A DNA stretch of 64,000 nucleotides, taken from positions 1,674,001 through 1,738,000 of the forward strand of contig OZ345358.1 of NCBI GenBank assembly GCA_977006965.1. Direction: 5' to 3'. Positions 12,401 through 23,675 of the stretch are shown here, piece after piece. A program made the position numbers and the translations under genes. The notes below the pieces were generated by a model. The model was not told the origin of the DNA. It worked only from the letters and a program-made list of their open reading frames with translations, and ran no database searches. Numbering within the stretch: the first letter of the stretch is position 1; every line of letters starts with the position of its first letter. The DNA comes from Phymatolithon calcareum. Lineage: Eukaryota; Rhodophyta; Florideophyceae; Hapalidiales.

Positions 12401-13163
12401 CCTACATCCCCCATCTTTGAAGCGCTCTCACTGGCCAAAACAATGCTCATAAACTGGATGAAAATTTTAATTATTTCGTTTGCATCGAAGGGACTGCATC
12501 CAGTTTTCAAGAAAATTAGTAAAAAGAAGTGAAATATTTTCAAGTACGAAAACCGCAGATTTCGGTGTAATTTTCCCCAAATGCTTATAGTGTTTCTTTC
12601 GAACAGTTTCAGCTTCTCGTCGGGGCGCATCCTGAATTTTACTATATTTTTCGCCTGTTCCCCTGCTAATTTTAGAAAACTTTTGGTCTCGCGGCGCGAG
12701 CTTTTTTACCACCTAGACGTTCGATTTTACGAAATTTGCGGTATTCCTGTGGTAGCCTACAACCATTCGAAACTTTTGACCGAGGAAATAAGAAATTAAG
12801 AAGTCCTTTTCGAGATATTTGTCCATCTTTGTATGCGATTCTTTTTCAAAAACAGAATTACGAAAAGTGCTCCATATTCCTTATTTCATCCCTTTTCTTT
12901 GATATTTTCTGATTTTTGTATAACCAAAGTTCTTGCCTTTCTACGAAGAACAGATCAGGAAGTGGTCTTAAGATGCGTGTTTAAGCAGCTGTTCCGATTT
13001 TCGAAGGAAGCCTCTGCAGTGAATTTCTAGAAAAAGGTTCCACAGCGCGAGGCAAATATTTTTCCGCTTAGTCAATTATGTACTGCCATGACAGAAAGTG
13101 TCCAATGCGCTTCTCGGATTCCCATGCTCATAAAAAAGTGAAAATCTAAGATGGGGGTGTAGG
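12401..13163. mobile_element. MITE-like element with short terminal inverted repeats
   Basis: The left edge reads CCTACATCCCCCATCTTTGA, and the reverse complement of the right edge reads CCTACACCCCCATCTTAGA. That gives about 17-19 bp of near-perfect inverted repeat bounding 763 bp of AT-rich, non-coding DNA. Similarity may extend a few bases outward (AAGAG versus AAGGA). No target duplication is obvious. The small size, AT bias and lack of a gene fit a non-autonomous DNA transposon; the superfamily is unknown. Confidence 0.6.
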
Positions 13164-14144
13164 TCCTTCATTGAGCAGAATTGCAGATATTATAATACGG
13201 TGCTACACGTATGCGCAGACTGTTACCACCGGACCAGTATTATGGACCAGAGTTAGCGGACTTTTAGAAAACCTGTTGATCATAAGTGCACCTCTACAAA
13301 GTGAGTACGGCAAACTTTGTAAGTAAATAAGTAATTTCCTCAATAATTTATTTGCGTCTCCTGCATATCTCAATTGAGCACTTCTCGTCATTTTTCGATA
13401 ACATGCGTCCGCGGTGAGAAGGTTTGAGGTACTTTGGTGCACCGTGTACGAAGGTACAAGCAAAACGACTTTTTGTGTGTCTTAATATGTCTATTCACTT
13501 AGATGATGTAGATGGCTCGCATGTTCAGATTTGGATCTTATTCATGCTGGAAGCATTCTTCCCAGCAATATCTGAACGTGTTGTTCTCCTTTTCCTCAAC
13601 ACGGAAGAAACAAAAACGTTTCAGGAATAGCGTGAAGCGGGGTATGATAACAATACTTCGAAATGTGTCTTTCCGCAATGGAAATGGACCATTTTCAATC
13701 ATTTTAACCAAAAGTTCTACAGAATATATTCGAAAAATAACATGAAGAAACTTAAATATAAAGCGAAAAACGTTTTTAAATGCATGCATGTAAACAAGAA
13801 GTTCAATTCGGTCCAGAAGACACTAGGGCCAGTGACAGAAACAATTAAAAAACGAACAAATCCGGCTTTGATACACGGTGGGGCACACTGGGGTTTCACA
13901 ACGGGCACTTAGCAGCATGCGGTGAAGTCGATTAGCGCTGTGCGGCACACGAAGGAAGCAGCGGCTCAATATGGTACGTAACGAGGGCGGACTGCACAGC
14001 TTGGCACTCAACGACGGCGGGGGCACAATGTGGAACGCATTGACGGCCGTAGCGCAATGTTGCACGCGACTGGCTGGGGTGTAGAGTTTGAAACGCACAA
14101 GGTGGCACAATGGCAATGGTCGTGCTGTTCCCTGACTGAAATAA
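13164..14144. other. unassigned stretch before the unknown gene
   Basis: An AT-rich part (13.2-13.8 kb) passes into a more GC-balanced part with repeated GGCACAA/GGCACTT words (13.9-14.1 kb). No frame shows a recognisable domain. It may include the promoter of the gene that begins near 14.15 kb. Confidence 0.4.
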
Positions 14145-14627
14145 TATTTCATCCTGTTCGATCTCATTACTTGCTCATCTGCGGTCTCAGACAGACTCTT
14201 CTTTGATCACGCTTCTTTCGATGCTGCATCTTCTCTTCTTAGTGATTTCGATCGAACGTATTACGAGCCGACCCCAATTGCGATGAAAGTACATCTCACA
14301 GGAGCAAAGCTCTATGTTCTACGGAATTTGCAACCGACCCACACGGCTGGTGCGCAAAACGAGTTCCAGAACACGTCCCTCTCCGCGAAAGAACCCACAA
14401 CAAACGAGCTACTGGAGCAGGATGAAAAAGTCTACAATCTCAAGAAAAGGAGCCGTTTAGATACCGGCTTCACTCAGACGGCCACCTTTCATCGTCACGA
14501 GTATTCTCAATGGACAACTTCTCTCTTTCTGAACATGAGCGGCTTTCTGCCATCCCAACTGCCAAAATCAAATTCTACGCTTCGCCTCACCATTCTTGAA
14601 AGACATAACCTATCCTCTCTGAGATAA
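14145..14627 (+). CDS. possible upstream exon of the unknown gene
   Basis: An open frame runs from just after a stop at 14142-14144 to the stop at 14625-14627. The stretch beginning DFDRTYYEPTPIAMKVHL and continuing into KLYVLRNLQ looks protein-like rather than random. It lies on the same strand as, and directly upstream of, the 14.8-16.0 kb coding region. I could not fix a splice junction joining the two, so it may be a separate small gene or a chance frame. No family is recognised. The first ATG in the frame is at 14283. Confidence 0.3.
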   Translation, partial: YFILFDLITCSSAVSDRLFFDHASFDAASSLLSDFDRTYYEPTPIAMKVHLTGAKLYVLRNLQPTHTAGAQNEFQNTSLSAKEPTTNELLEQDEKVYNLKKRSRLDTGFTQTATFHRHEYSQWTTSLFLNMSGFLPSQLPKSNSTLRLTILERHNLSSLR

Positions 14628-14767
14628 GAATTTTCTTTACTGCATGATCGTGACCGGTCAGAAGTGGCTTCATCATGGGTCCAATAACACTATCACGAAG
14701 AAGCTTACCACTGCGATGAGGCAGCATGGGAGTACTCGTGACGATTCCGTCCTACACTCCTAACTAA

Positions 14768-16023
14768 TCTGCGCACTTCAATTTCATAGGGTGTGGAGGT
14801 TTCCACAAGGCAGACTCAACTACTCGCGAACCAGGCCACAAACTTTACCTGAGGTACAAACTCCATCGCCAAGTTCCGGATCTGTACACCGACGTGTTTC
14901 GCGTGAAAGACAGCGGCGGTACTAGTATGGCGTACGAAAGTCCAGGAGTGCGCTGTGGGTACTTCGCAAGGACGTGCCTTCTTCACGTTCCGACGAGGAG
15001 GCTTTGGATGCAGGAGATTCCTGGACACCGGAGGGGCGGGGACTGGAATCTACTCTTCGACGACATGATGCCAAGAGTGTTTCCATACTCGTCGGAAAAC
15101 GTTGACCTTCTGCACAAGTCTCCGCACAACTGGGCGAGACGGTCAGCTGGAAACGGGTACCCAAGCCTCCAAACTCGGGAGCACTGGGAGAAGCTGACCA
15201 GCGCAATGCCAATTGTTGACCAGGTAGATGGTCGCAAACGCAGTGTGCTTGATCTGTTTATGTGGCTGCGCTGTCTTGGGTTGCGTCCACCGCACCGGGC
15301 GTTCTTTGTGCTGAGCCCTGATGAACTAGAAAGGGTGTACGAAGACACATACCTGCACGCGCACTTCAACCTTAATAAGCTGCAGTACCTGGATCCTCTT
15401 GACAGACGTGCGGTGGGTCGTGCAGAGGGCTGGTTTCGATCGAAGCGGGCGACTTTGGACGAAGCAGGATTCTGTGTACTAGAAGGTTTTGCCAGAAGCT
15501 CCACGCTCACCGGTGAAAACGAGGAAGACTCCACTCGTTTTCGTCTATCCTCATCGATTAAGAAACCGGAAGTGAGTGTGGAAGAACTGCTTCAGCACTT
15601 TGAACGCAGCGTACCGACTGCACAGTACTTCCGGCGCGGGGCGTCCCGAACCTCGCGCTGGACGAGTATCGTGAACAGGGCGGATGACACGGACAATATG
15701 GAGGAGGGCAATGCGCGGTACTCAACGACACCGTTCGGGATGGTTGGACGCCTAGAGTCAAACAAGGAGACGCGAGAGCTTGTGAAAGCGCGAGCGGAAC
15801 TTGACGTTCGCATCCTGCAAGCAGGGAAAATGATGCGTCTGCGGTACGACAATTTTGATCATCCAGCATTCGACAGGACGGTTGGAGAGGAGGACAGGAG
15901 GAAGGATATGGAGCATACGCCACGATTGTACGCACCGGACAGTATAGCACTCGTATTGGACGGAAGATTTCAACTCAACTCCGCGCGTCAATGTGCGTAC
16001 ACAGGAAAATGGTGCGGAAAATC
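14768..16023 (+). CDS. unrecognised protein, predicted upstream exon (about 410 codons)
   Basis: The frame opens after a stop at 14765-14767. A likely 3' splice site, TTTCATAG at 14781-14788, would begin the exon at GCGGFHKAD. There is no ATG near the start, which also argues for an upstream exon. The translation is well mixed and charged, with segments such as GYFARTCLLHVPTRRLWM, WNLLFDDMMPRVFPY and LDEAGFCVLEGF. The last faintly resembles an N-terminal dioxygenase strand, but no His-X-Asp site follows, so I name no function. The frame ends at TGA 16025-16027, where the bases read TC|GTGAGC, a good 5' splice site at 16024. Splicing to AG at 19164-19165 keeps the frame and gives Ser-Phe-Ile-Pro across the junction. 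Confidence 0.6.
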
Positions 16024-19000
16024 GTGAGCAAATTTCGCGACCTTGAACGAAAATTAATAATTAAAATAGGTTTTCCTTGTTCAGAGATACAGATGCCAAA
16101 ATCAAAAAATTTATGATACAGAACACCCTTGATTTCGAAGGGTAGAGTTTCAAGGCTGCATCATTCATTTTCATTCATTTTCATTCATTTTCATTCATTT
16201 TCATTCATTTTCATTCATTTTCATTCATTTTCATTCATTTTCATTCATTTTCATTCATTTTCATTCATTTTCATTCATTTTCATTCATTTTCATTCATTT
16301 TCATTCATTTTCATTCATTTTCATTCATTTTCATTCATTTTCATTCATTTTCATTCATTTTCATTCATTTTCATTCATTTTCATTCATTTTCATTCATTT
16401 TCATTCATTTTCATTCATTTTCATTCATTTTCATTCATTTTCATTCATTTTCATTCATTTTCATTCATTTTCATTCATTTTCATTCATTTTCATTCATTT
16501 TCATTCATTTTCATTCATTTTCATTCATTTTCATTCATTTTCATTCATTTTCATTCATTTTCATTCATTTTCATTCATTTTCATTCATTTTCATTCATTT
16601 TCATTCATTTTCATTCATTTTCATTCATTTTCATTCATTTTCATTCATTTTCATTCATTTTCATTCATTTTCATTCATTTTCATTCATTTTCATTCATTT
16701 TCATTCATTTTCATTCATTTTCATTCATTTTCATTCATTTTCATTCATTTTCATTCATTTTCATTCATTTTCATTCATTTTCATTCATTTTCATTCATTT
16801 TCATTCATTTTCATTCATTTTCATTCATTTTCATTCATTTTCATTCATTTTCATTCATTTTCATTCATTTTCATTCATTTTCATTCATTTTCATTCATTT
16901 TCATTCATTTTCATTCATTTTCATTCATTTTCATTCATTTTCATTCATTTTCATTCATTTTCATTCATTTTCATTCATTTTCATTCATTTTCATTCATTT
17001 TCATTCATTTTCATTCATTTTCATTCATTTTCATTCATTTTCATTCATTTTCATTCATTTTCATTCATTTTCATTCATTTTCATTCATTTTCATTCATTT
17101 TCATTCATTTTCATTCATTTTCATTCATTTTCATTCATTTTCATTCATTTTCATTCATTTTCATTCATTTTCATTCATTTTCATTCATTTTCATTCATTT
17201 TCATTCATTTTCATTCATTTTCATTCATTTTCATTCATTTTCATTCATTTTCATTCATTTTCATTCATTTTCATTCATTTTCATTCATTTTCATTCATTT
17301 TCATTCATTTTCATTCATTTTCATTCATTTTCATTCATTTTCATTCATTTTCATTCATTTTCATTCATTTTCATTCATTTTCATTCATTTTCATTCATTT
17401 TCATTCATTTTCATTCATTTTCATTCATTTTCATTCATTTTCATTCATTTTCATTCATTTTCATTCATTTTCATTCATTTTCATTCATTTTCATTCATTT
17501 TCATTCATTTTCATTCATTTTCATTCATTTTCATTCATTTTCATTCATTTTCATTCATTTTCATTCATTTTCATTCATTTTCATTCATTTTCATTCATTT
17601 TCATTCATTTTCATTCATTTTCATTCATTTTCATTCATTTTCATTCATTTTCATTCATTTTCATTCATTTTCATTCATTTTCATTCATTTTCATTCATTT
17701 TCATTCATTTTCATTCATTTTCATTCATTTTCATTCATTTTCATTCATTTTCATTCATTTTCATTCATTTTCATTCATTTTCATTCATTTTCATTCATTT
17801 TCATTCATTTTCATTCATTTTCATTCATTTTCATTCATTTTCATTCATTTTCATTCATTTTCATTCATTTTCATTCATTTTCATTCATTTTCATTCATTT
17901 TCATTCATTTTCATTCATTTTCATTCATTTTCATTCATTTTCATTCATTTTCATTCATTTTCATTCATTTTCATTCATTTTCATTCATTTTCATTCATTT
18001 TCATTCATTTTCATTCATTTTCATTCATTTTCATTCATTTTCATTCATTTTCATTCATTTTCATTCATTTTCATTCATTTTCATTCATTTTCATTCATTT
18101 TCATTCATTTTCATTCATTTTCATTCATTTTCATTCATTTTCATTCATTTTCATTCATTTTCATTCATTTTCATTCATTTTCATTCATTTTCATTCATTT
18201 TCATTCATTTTCATTCATTTTCATTCATTTTCATTCATTTTCATTCATTTTCATTCATTTTCATTCATTTTCATTCATTTTCATTCATTTTCATTCATTT
18301 TCATTCATTTTCATTCATTTTCATTCATTTTCATTCATTTTCATTCATTTTCATTCATTTTCATTCATTTTCATTCATTTTCATTCATTTTCATTCATTT
18401 TCATTCATTTTCATTCATTTTCATTCATTTTCATTCATTTTCATTCATTTTCATTCATTTTCATTCATTTTCATTCATTTTCATTCATTTTCATTCATTT
18501 TCATTCATTTTCATTCATTTTCATTCATTTTCATTCATTTTCATTCATTTTCATTCATTTTCATTCATTTTCATTCATTTTCATTCATTTTCATTCATTT
18601 TCATTCATTTTCATTCATTTTCATTCATTTTCATTCATTTTCATTCATTTTCATTCATTTTCATTCATTTTCATTCATTTTCATTCATTTTCATTCATTT
18701 TCATTCATTTTCATTCATTTTCATTCATTTTCATTCATTTTCATTCATTTTCATTCATTTTCATTCATTTTCATTCATTTTCATTCATTTTCATTCATTT
18801 TCATTCATTTTCATTCATTTTCATTCATTTTCATTCATTTTCATTCATTTTCATTCATTTTCATTCATTTTCATTCATTTTCATTCATTTTCATTCATTT
18901 TCATTCATTTTCATTCATTTTCATTCATTTTCATTCATTTTCATTCATTTTCATTCATTTTCATTCACGTTTCGTAAACTGAAAGTTGGTGCAGGAACCT

Positions 19001-19165
19001 TTTCGTGCTCGAAACTACATTTTCTATCCTTATAATATCTTGTTCACAGTCTCACGTGTTTTAGAAAACAATGATTTTACAGACTCATCAGAGAAACTCA
19101 GTTCAAACATGCTATTCTTATTCATTACTCTCTGAAGCAACAAGATGGAAGAAAAGTTATTGCAG
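16024..19165 (+). other. predicted intron filled by a 10-bp satellite
   Basis: The proposed donor GTGAGC at 16024 and acceptor TTATTGCAG ending at 19165 bracket 3142 bp, of which 2800 bp is the perfect 10-bp array. Of three AG sites examined near the right side (19048-19049, 19081-19082, 19164-19165), only the last continues the phase left by the donor. Coding-like sequence resumes exactly there (FIPYPDVYDTLL). This is inferred from phase and consensus only. Confidence 0.5.
16161..18960. repeat. 280 perfect copies of the 10-mer TCATTCATTT
   Basis: From 16161 to 18960 every base fits the unit TCATTCATTT: 2800 bp, 280 units, no variant seen. It ends with a partial unit (TCATTCA) before ACGTTTCG. 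The plus strand has no stop in any frame because the unit contains none. This yields a 968-codon Phe/His/Ile/Ser frame that is an artefact of the repeat. The reverse complement, AAATGAATGA, has a stop in every frame. The complete identity implies very recent expansion or collapse/padding during assembly. Confidence 0.97.
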
Positions 19166-19586
19166 TTTTATTCCGTATCCTGATGTCTACGACACTCTGT
19201 TGAACATTTCGAGAGGGTTGTCGAGCTCAGAACTGACCCGGAGGCGCGTGGCGTCTATACTCAAGTACAAGTCCCCGGCCATTTGGGAGGGCATTGATTC
19301 CGATCATGCCCTCAAGTTTCGTCTTCAAAGACTGTATGCGTGGTACATGGGGAACCGCGGGAAGGGCGGTGGTGGTAGAATTCCAGAGAACCACTTTGGA
19401 CCGTGCATCGAAGCTGCCGATGGTCTGTACAGCTATTTCTCAGGAAAGATACGCGAGTGCGGCAAGGAAGTCATCGACGAATTTGCCATGGAAATGAACG
19501 GGGACCAGTGGCGCAACGTGGAAGAATGCGTCACTCGGAAATGTCGGACATGGAGGATGGGAAAGGTACACGCCTGGCTGGAATGA
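19166..19586 (+). CDS. unrecognised protein, predicted 3' exon
   Basis: This is the probable continuation of the 14.8-16.0 kb reading frame after the satellite-bearing intron, ending at TGA 19584-19586. It has about 139 codons, with segments such as RRRVASILKYKSPAIWEG, RLYAWYMGNRGKGGGGR and WRNVEECVTRKCRTWRMG. It is basic and rich in aromatic residues. No known domain was recognised, and no transmembrane segment is apparent. Upstream of 19166 the same frame stays open to 19071, so an independent start at ATG 19071 is the alternative. Confidence 0.5.
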
Positions 19587-22199
19587 AAATTAATGAAAAT
19601 GACACTGCAGTAGTACGTAATGATCTCACTAAATGAGTAGTGGTTTCTTCATGTTTTGGAGGAATACCCGGTAAGGACACCTGTTCGTTTTCTTTTCAAC
19701 CCCAGGCTTTAATCTACTGTACCGGAGAGCCAAACTCCGGAATTCGTATCTGTTGACCGCATATGTCTTTTGTAATTTCTCGGATATTATTTTTTCCGAT
19801 CTTAGATTTTTTGTTAAGTGAATTTTCTCTCTATGTGGGTCTCCTCGACACGTGCGTATCCGCGATACCGCGGGTCTCTATTATCATATTTTTGGCCACA
19901 TTGTGTGATGACACGTTGTTGTCAACCGCGGGGATGTTTATCCACGCGGCATTTATGAAGATATTTTCGTGTTTTCTATCATATCACAATCTCGCGCCTA
20001 CATATTCGCACGCGCCGAGCTTCTTGTTCGAAAAGCCAAGGGCGGAACAAGACGAGTACGCTTATCTTGCTGGTTTTGGTTTGTCCTCTTCTGTTAGTCG
20101 TTCGGGGCCACCGCCCGGACCAAAATGAATACCGGAGGAGTCGGATTATCCTCGGGGAGTTCCTGTCCGCTCTTCTTGCCGCGTGCACGTGTTCAACCCT
20201 CTATTGTGCAACGTATAATTTCGTAGGAAAATGAAAATAGATGTTTCTGCTCTTGTCGACGAACGACTGCAGTGCATTCAACTGTATTTCAGCAACAGAT
20301 TTCGTCACACTGGTAGCTTTTAATGGATATGAGGTGTCATCCTGCTCTTCGCTCTTTCGTTTTACCTTTGCTCTTTCGACAGTTACAGAAGAAGTTCGAT
20401 GTTTATAAACGTCTGTTCTCACCGCTTAGCCCAAGCATATATAATATATTTATGTCCGAGCGTGCGGAGCGCATAAGCGCGGTACCTAGAGAGACAGTAG
20501 TCGTGTCCACCGTATTATTCACAGACGTCGTGAAGATGTTGGCGAAACAGTGTGTGTTCAAAACAGAACTCACACTGTTTCGCAATTTCGATTGAGCCAG
20601 CTCCACCTTTGCTCTTTGCACATGTCCGATTTCCTACACCATGGCAATAATATTATGCAAAATAGGTCCAGTTCCGGAGACGAATCTACATACAGTTGTA
20701 GCTCCGAAAACTGGCCATAAACAACGGAATAAAAAACACTTTACGAGAGTAGGAGGCGCGTAAACGACTGGGTTTAAAAGTTCTTTTACAGGTCGCGTTT
20801 CCCGGTCCGCTAGGGCTCGAAGGGAAGAGAAGGTTCAGTTAGCACCTCTTGTTCAACAAACAGGCTCTTTCGACTCTTTGAGAACGACGGCAATTCTTTG
20901 AGTGGGAGTCGCGGAAGGTAAGAACTGAGAAGGGTTGCGGGGTGTTTGATTGGACAGAACATTTGTTCACTCTCAATTCGAATGCATACAGTTGCGATTC
21001 ACGTTGACAGTCTCGGTTCTCACCTGTAGCACGTAGCACGTATTCACCTGACGTGTGTTCTGGAATCGGTAAACTGGACAATTATTAATGTCCGGCAAGG
21101 ATTTTGTTACTCTACATCACTGTTTTTCTTCATGCACGTGGACAGGTAAAACTTTTCGCCATACGAAGCCATCACATTGTTAAATATTACCCTTTTGTTG
21201 GTTTCTTTTCGGTGCGCAGAGATACAACATTGCTGTTGGGTCGATTCGAAGCAGCATGTAGAGCGCAGCGCATCAAGGGTTTCATCGGCGTGTAGAGCAC
21301 GCAATTGCAGGAATCAAAATTTGATTCCTAGAATTGTTAGGTTCTGTCCGTTTGCGATATTGTTGCGATGCGACTCAATACTGCAAAAGGCTCTCGAAAT
21401 GCAATTCCCACAAGCGGCACGGGGCATAAATCCAAGGCGACCGCTCGTATGGAATTGTTTCTCGGAAATCACGTATTCGGCCGATTTTTTAGATATCGCC
21501 GTGTCCGGCCGCGGCTGGCGATTCAAGTACCTTAACTGCTGCATCTCGATCGCGTTCGAGAAAAGTTCTTTCATCGAGCCAGTCACCGAGCGCAGTTTGT
21601 GCATCCATATCACGCAGATCTGCCGCTGAGACTAGATGATGCACGGCTTTGATGAGTCGTCGTCCTGGTGTGAGGCAAAGGTGACTCACACTGGGGGAGC
21701 AAATATTGAATTTTTGTCAGTTTTGAACTCTATTTCAACAACAGAAATCGTCACACTGGTAGCTTTCATCGGGCGTGAGGTGTAATCCGCACTGTTGCCT
21801 GAAAATCTGTGGTAGTGCGGCTCTGCGGACTGCTGTAATCCACAACCAATCCCCTTGTTAGGACGACGGGATATAATGAGTTGGAGCTCGGGCAAAGATT
21901 GAATTGTAGTAGACTCAATGATAGTACAGCAGCATGAGAATTAATGCGTCGGAGCGAAGAGATTTAGCAGTTGACGAGATAATACATTTATGGAAGAGGT
22001 AGACGCTTGCTCAAAAAACCAAAAATATCGGGAAGATCAATTGCTGTCGAGTCAAGGGATCCCACAATCGATTTGGTGTTGTGCTCCGGAGTCATACAAT
22101 AGAGTTGGCTCTGGCACATCCTTGCGAAGGACGAGTTGCTTTTCGCGTTCACACTGGACGGCGGCGACGTTCTTTGAAAATTCTCGCGTCGCTCCTCTC
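19587..22199. other. unassigned stretch with a dispersed coding-like repeat
   Basis: No complete gene is recognised. Two diverged copies of a segment of about 60 bp lie in the same orientation at 20284-20342 and 21731-21789. They share CGTCACACTGGTAGCTTT, and the minus-strand translations agree as KATSVTxSVxEI. They may be remnants of one gene family or one retroelement. Short frames near 19.8-20.1 kb (plus) and 21.5-21.7 kb (minus) have no domain. Confidence 0.5.
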
Positions 22200-23675
22200 T
22201 GATTCCTCCTTACTTCATCGGCACGTATGAAAATGAATGAAAAATCGGTCTATATGAAGAGGAAGAGATCCTTTTGGCAAAATTCTAGTTGTGGAAAGTT
22301 CGTCATTAGCAGCTGTAAGACTAGATTCGTTCGCACCGTCTTTGCAATACGAACTATTCGATGATGTATGTTCTCCGGCAAAGAGAACAATTGGCGAAGA
22401 TAATTCCTTGTTTTCTGGGTAGCGAAGGATATCAATTGTGATTCAAGATGCAGTCTTCCCCATGTACGAGTACGATCCAAATGAGAAATTGTCCCTGTCC
22501 CACCGGGTAAAAATATACCCAATTGGCTTTAGCATCTGCATCATTCGACTGCGCACGTTTTGTTTATGATATCCCAGCGCCAGGCTCGCGAAACATGTTG
22601 TGGAGCGCAGAGAGGCCTTCGTCCACCACTTATTTATAAGGACGTCCTCGGTAGTTGGAAGCGAAATCAGATTCCACGAAGATATGTACAAGTATACATC
22701 CAAGATTGCCGTACGCATGTAAATTAAGAAACTGATATCGCAGGTCTGGAGAATTCAAAATTGGTCGTGGATTGTGGTGTGTCGATGTTCTTCGTCAGTT
22801 TATCGACAAGAAAAGTCGCAAAACCGTCCATGAAAATGCAATCTGAATAAAGACTTTGTCTGCTAGCGGGACCAATTTGAGGAAGATCGTGGGCTTGCAG
22901 GAGATTGCCAATTTCCCGCCCTGCGTCTGCGATCTACCTGTCATTTAGTGCGTATATCCCGAAGCGTTGGCGAGAGATCTGCATTGAATGGGAGGACGGG
23001 TCATATGTGTTTCATTGGCGCACAATAGCGTCGTCCCTCGATTTTCTCCATGACAGCCGTTTAAACCGGAGTAATTCTTTTGCCTGGAAATGAAGTAATA
23101 AGTTTCAAGGCAAGGTCGAATGCCAGCCGGAAAGTTTCAGGTTGCTCCTCAGAGCTCTTAAAAAATTTTGTCATGAAGCGTAATGTTATAGAATACAATA
23201 GGAGCATCTCTACAATGGTCGCTGTCGGAATGCGTCGACCTTCCTCATCGAACCAAGCCTCGAGCGTTGTGTTTTCATACACAGCGCCGCCGGAAACAAC
23301 CGCCACGCGAGTCTTGCTTTTAACAGCAGATCGCAAAAGAAGATCGCCGCGTTTGTGTATGAAGTTAGCGCCGAGATCTAAGACGATGTCCTCGCCGGAC
23401 TATCCTTGCTCAGGGGACAGCGAAGACGAACCACTATATTTCAAGTCCGAAAACGTGCTAGGGTCATGGCATGTGCGCGTCGTGATGCATCGCCCACCTA
23501 CGCGGCGCCGCACCTCTAACACTCGGACACGAGCCCCGCCTCGAGTCAATTCCCGCGCAGCTGGAAGACCAGCCAGACCACCACCAATGACAGCGACGAG
23601 TGCAGTGCTGTGGTCTGCAGACCTTTTGGACACCATGCAAGGTGAGTAAGAATATGAATTGCAAGGAGAGGGCAT
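22200..23675 (-). pseudogene. FAD-dependent amine oxidase (monoamine/polyamine oxidase-like), decayed
   Basis: An intact enzyme would oxidise amines using FAD. The minus strand opens with an FAD-binding Rossmann motif, VAVIGGGLAGLPAARELT, followed by VLEVRRRVGGRC (about 23,440-23,570). After an in-frame TAG at 23400-23402 the same frame continues as VLDLGANFIH, the usual segment after the GGR motif. Further on, in other frames, come DGFATFLVDKL (about 22.8 kb), FGSYSYMG (about 22.46 kb) and the C-terminal FAD signature VLFAGEHTS (about 22.38 kb). The order and spacing fit one oxidase gene of about 450 codons, broken by one stop and at least two frame changes. Frame changes could in part be introns, but the TAG inside a conserved region makes a pseudogene the simpler reading. 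ATG 23675 is the first available start; ATG near 23,636 (MVSKRSAD) is more typical. Confidence 0.75.

Noticed and set aside
14894-16027. A phytanoyl-CoA-dioxygenase-like enzyme, from the segment LDEAGFCVLEGF
   Set aside because: No His-X-Asp iron-binding motif or downstream His/Arg was found, so the resemblance is one short strand only.
16161-18960. Possible telomere or CRISPR array
   Set aside because: The unit lacks the G-run of telomere repeats, there are no spacers, and non-repeat DNA continues on both sides.
16129-19035. A 968-codon open frame of Phe/His/Ile/Ser repeats
   Set aside because: It is the stop-free strand of a 10-bp satellite; all three frames are open in the array and the flanks add no protein-like sequence.
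23080-23649. A 189-codon plus-strand frame
   Set aside because: It is the reverse strand of the amine-oxidase coding sequence and has no domain of its own.
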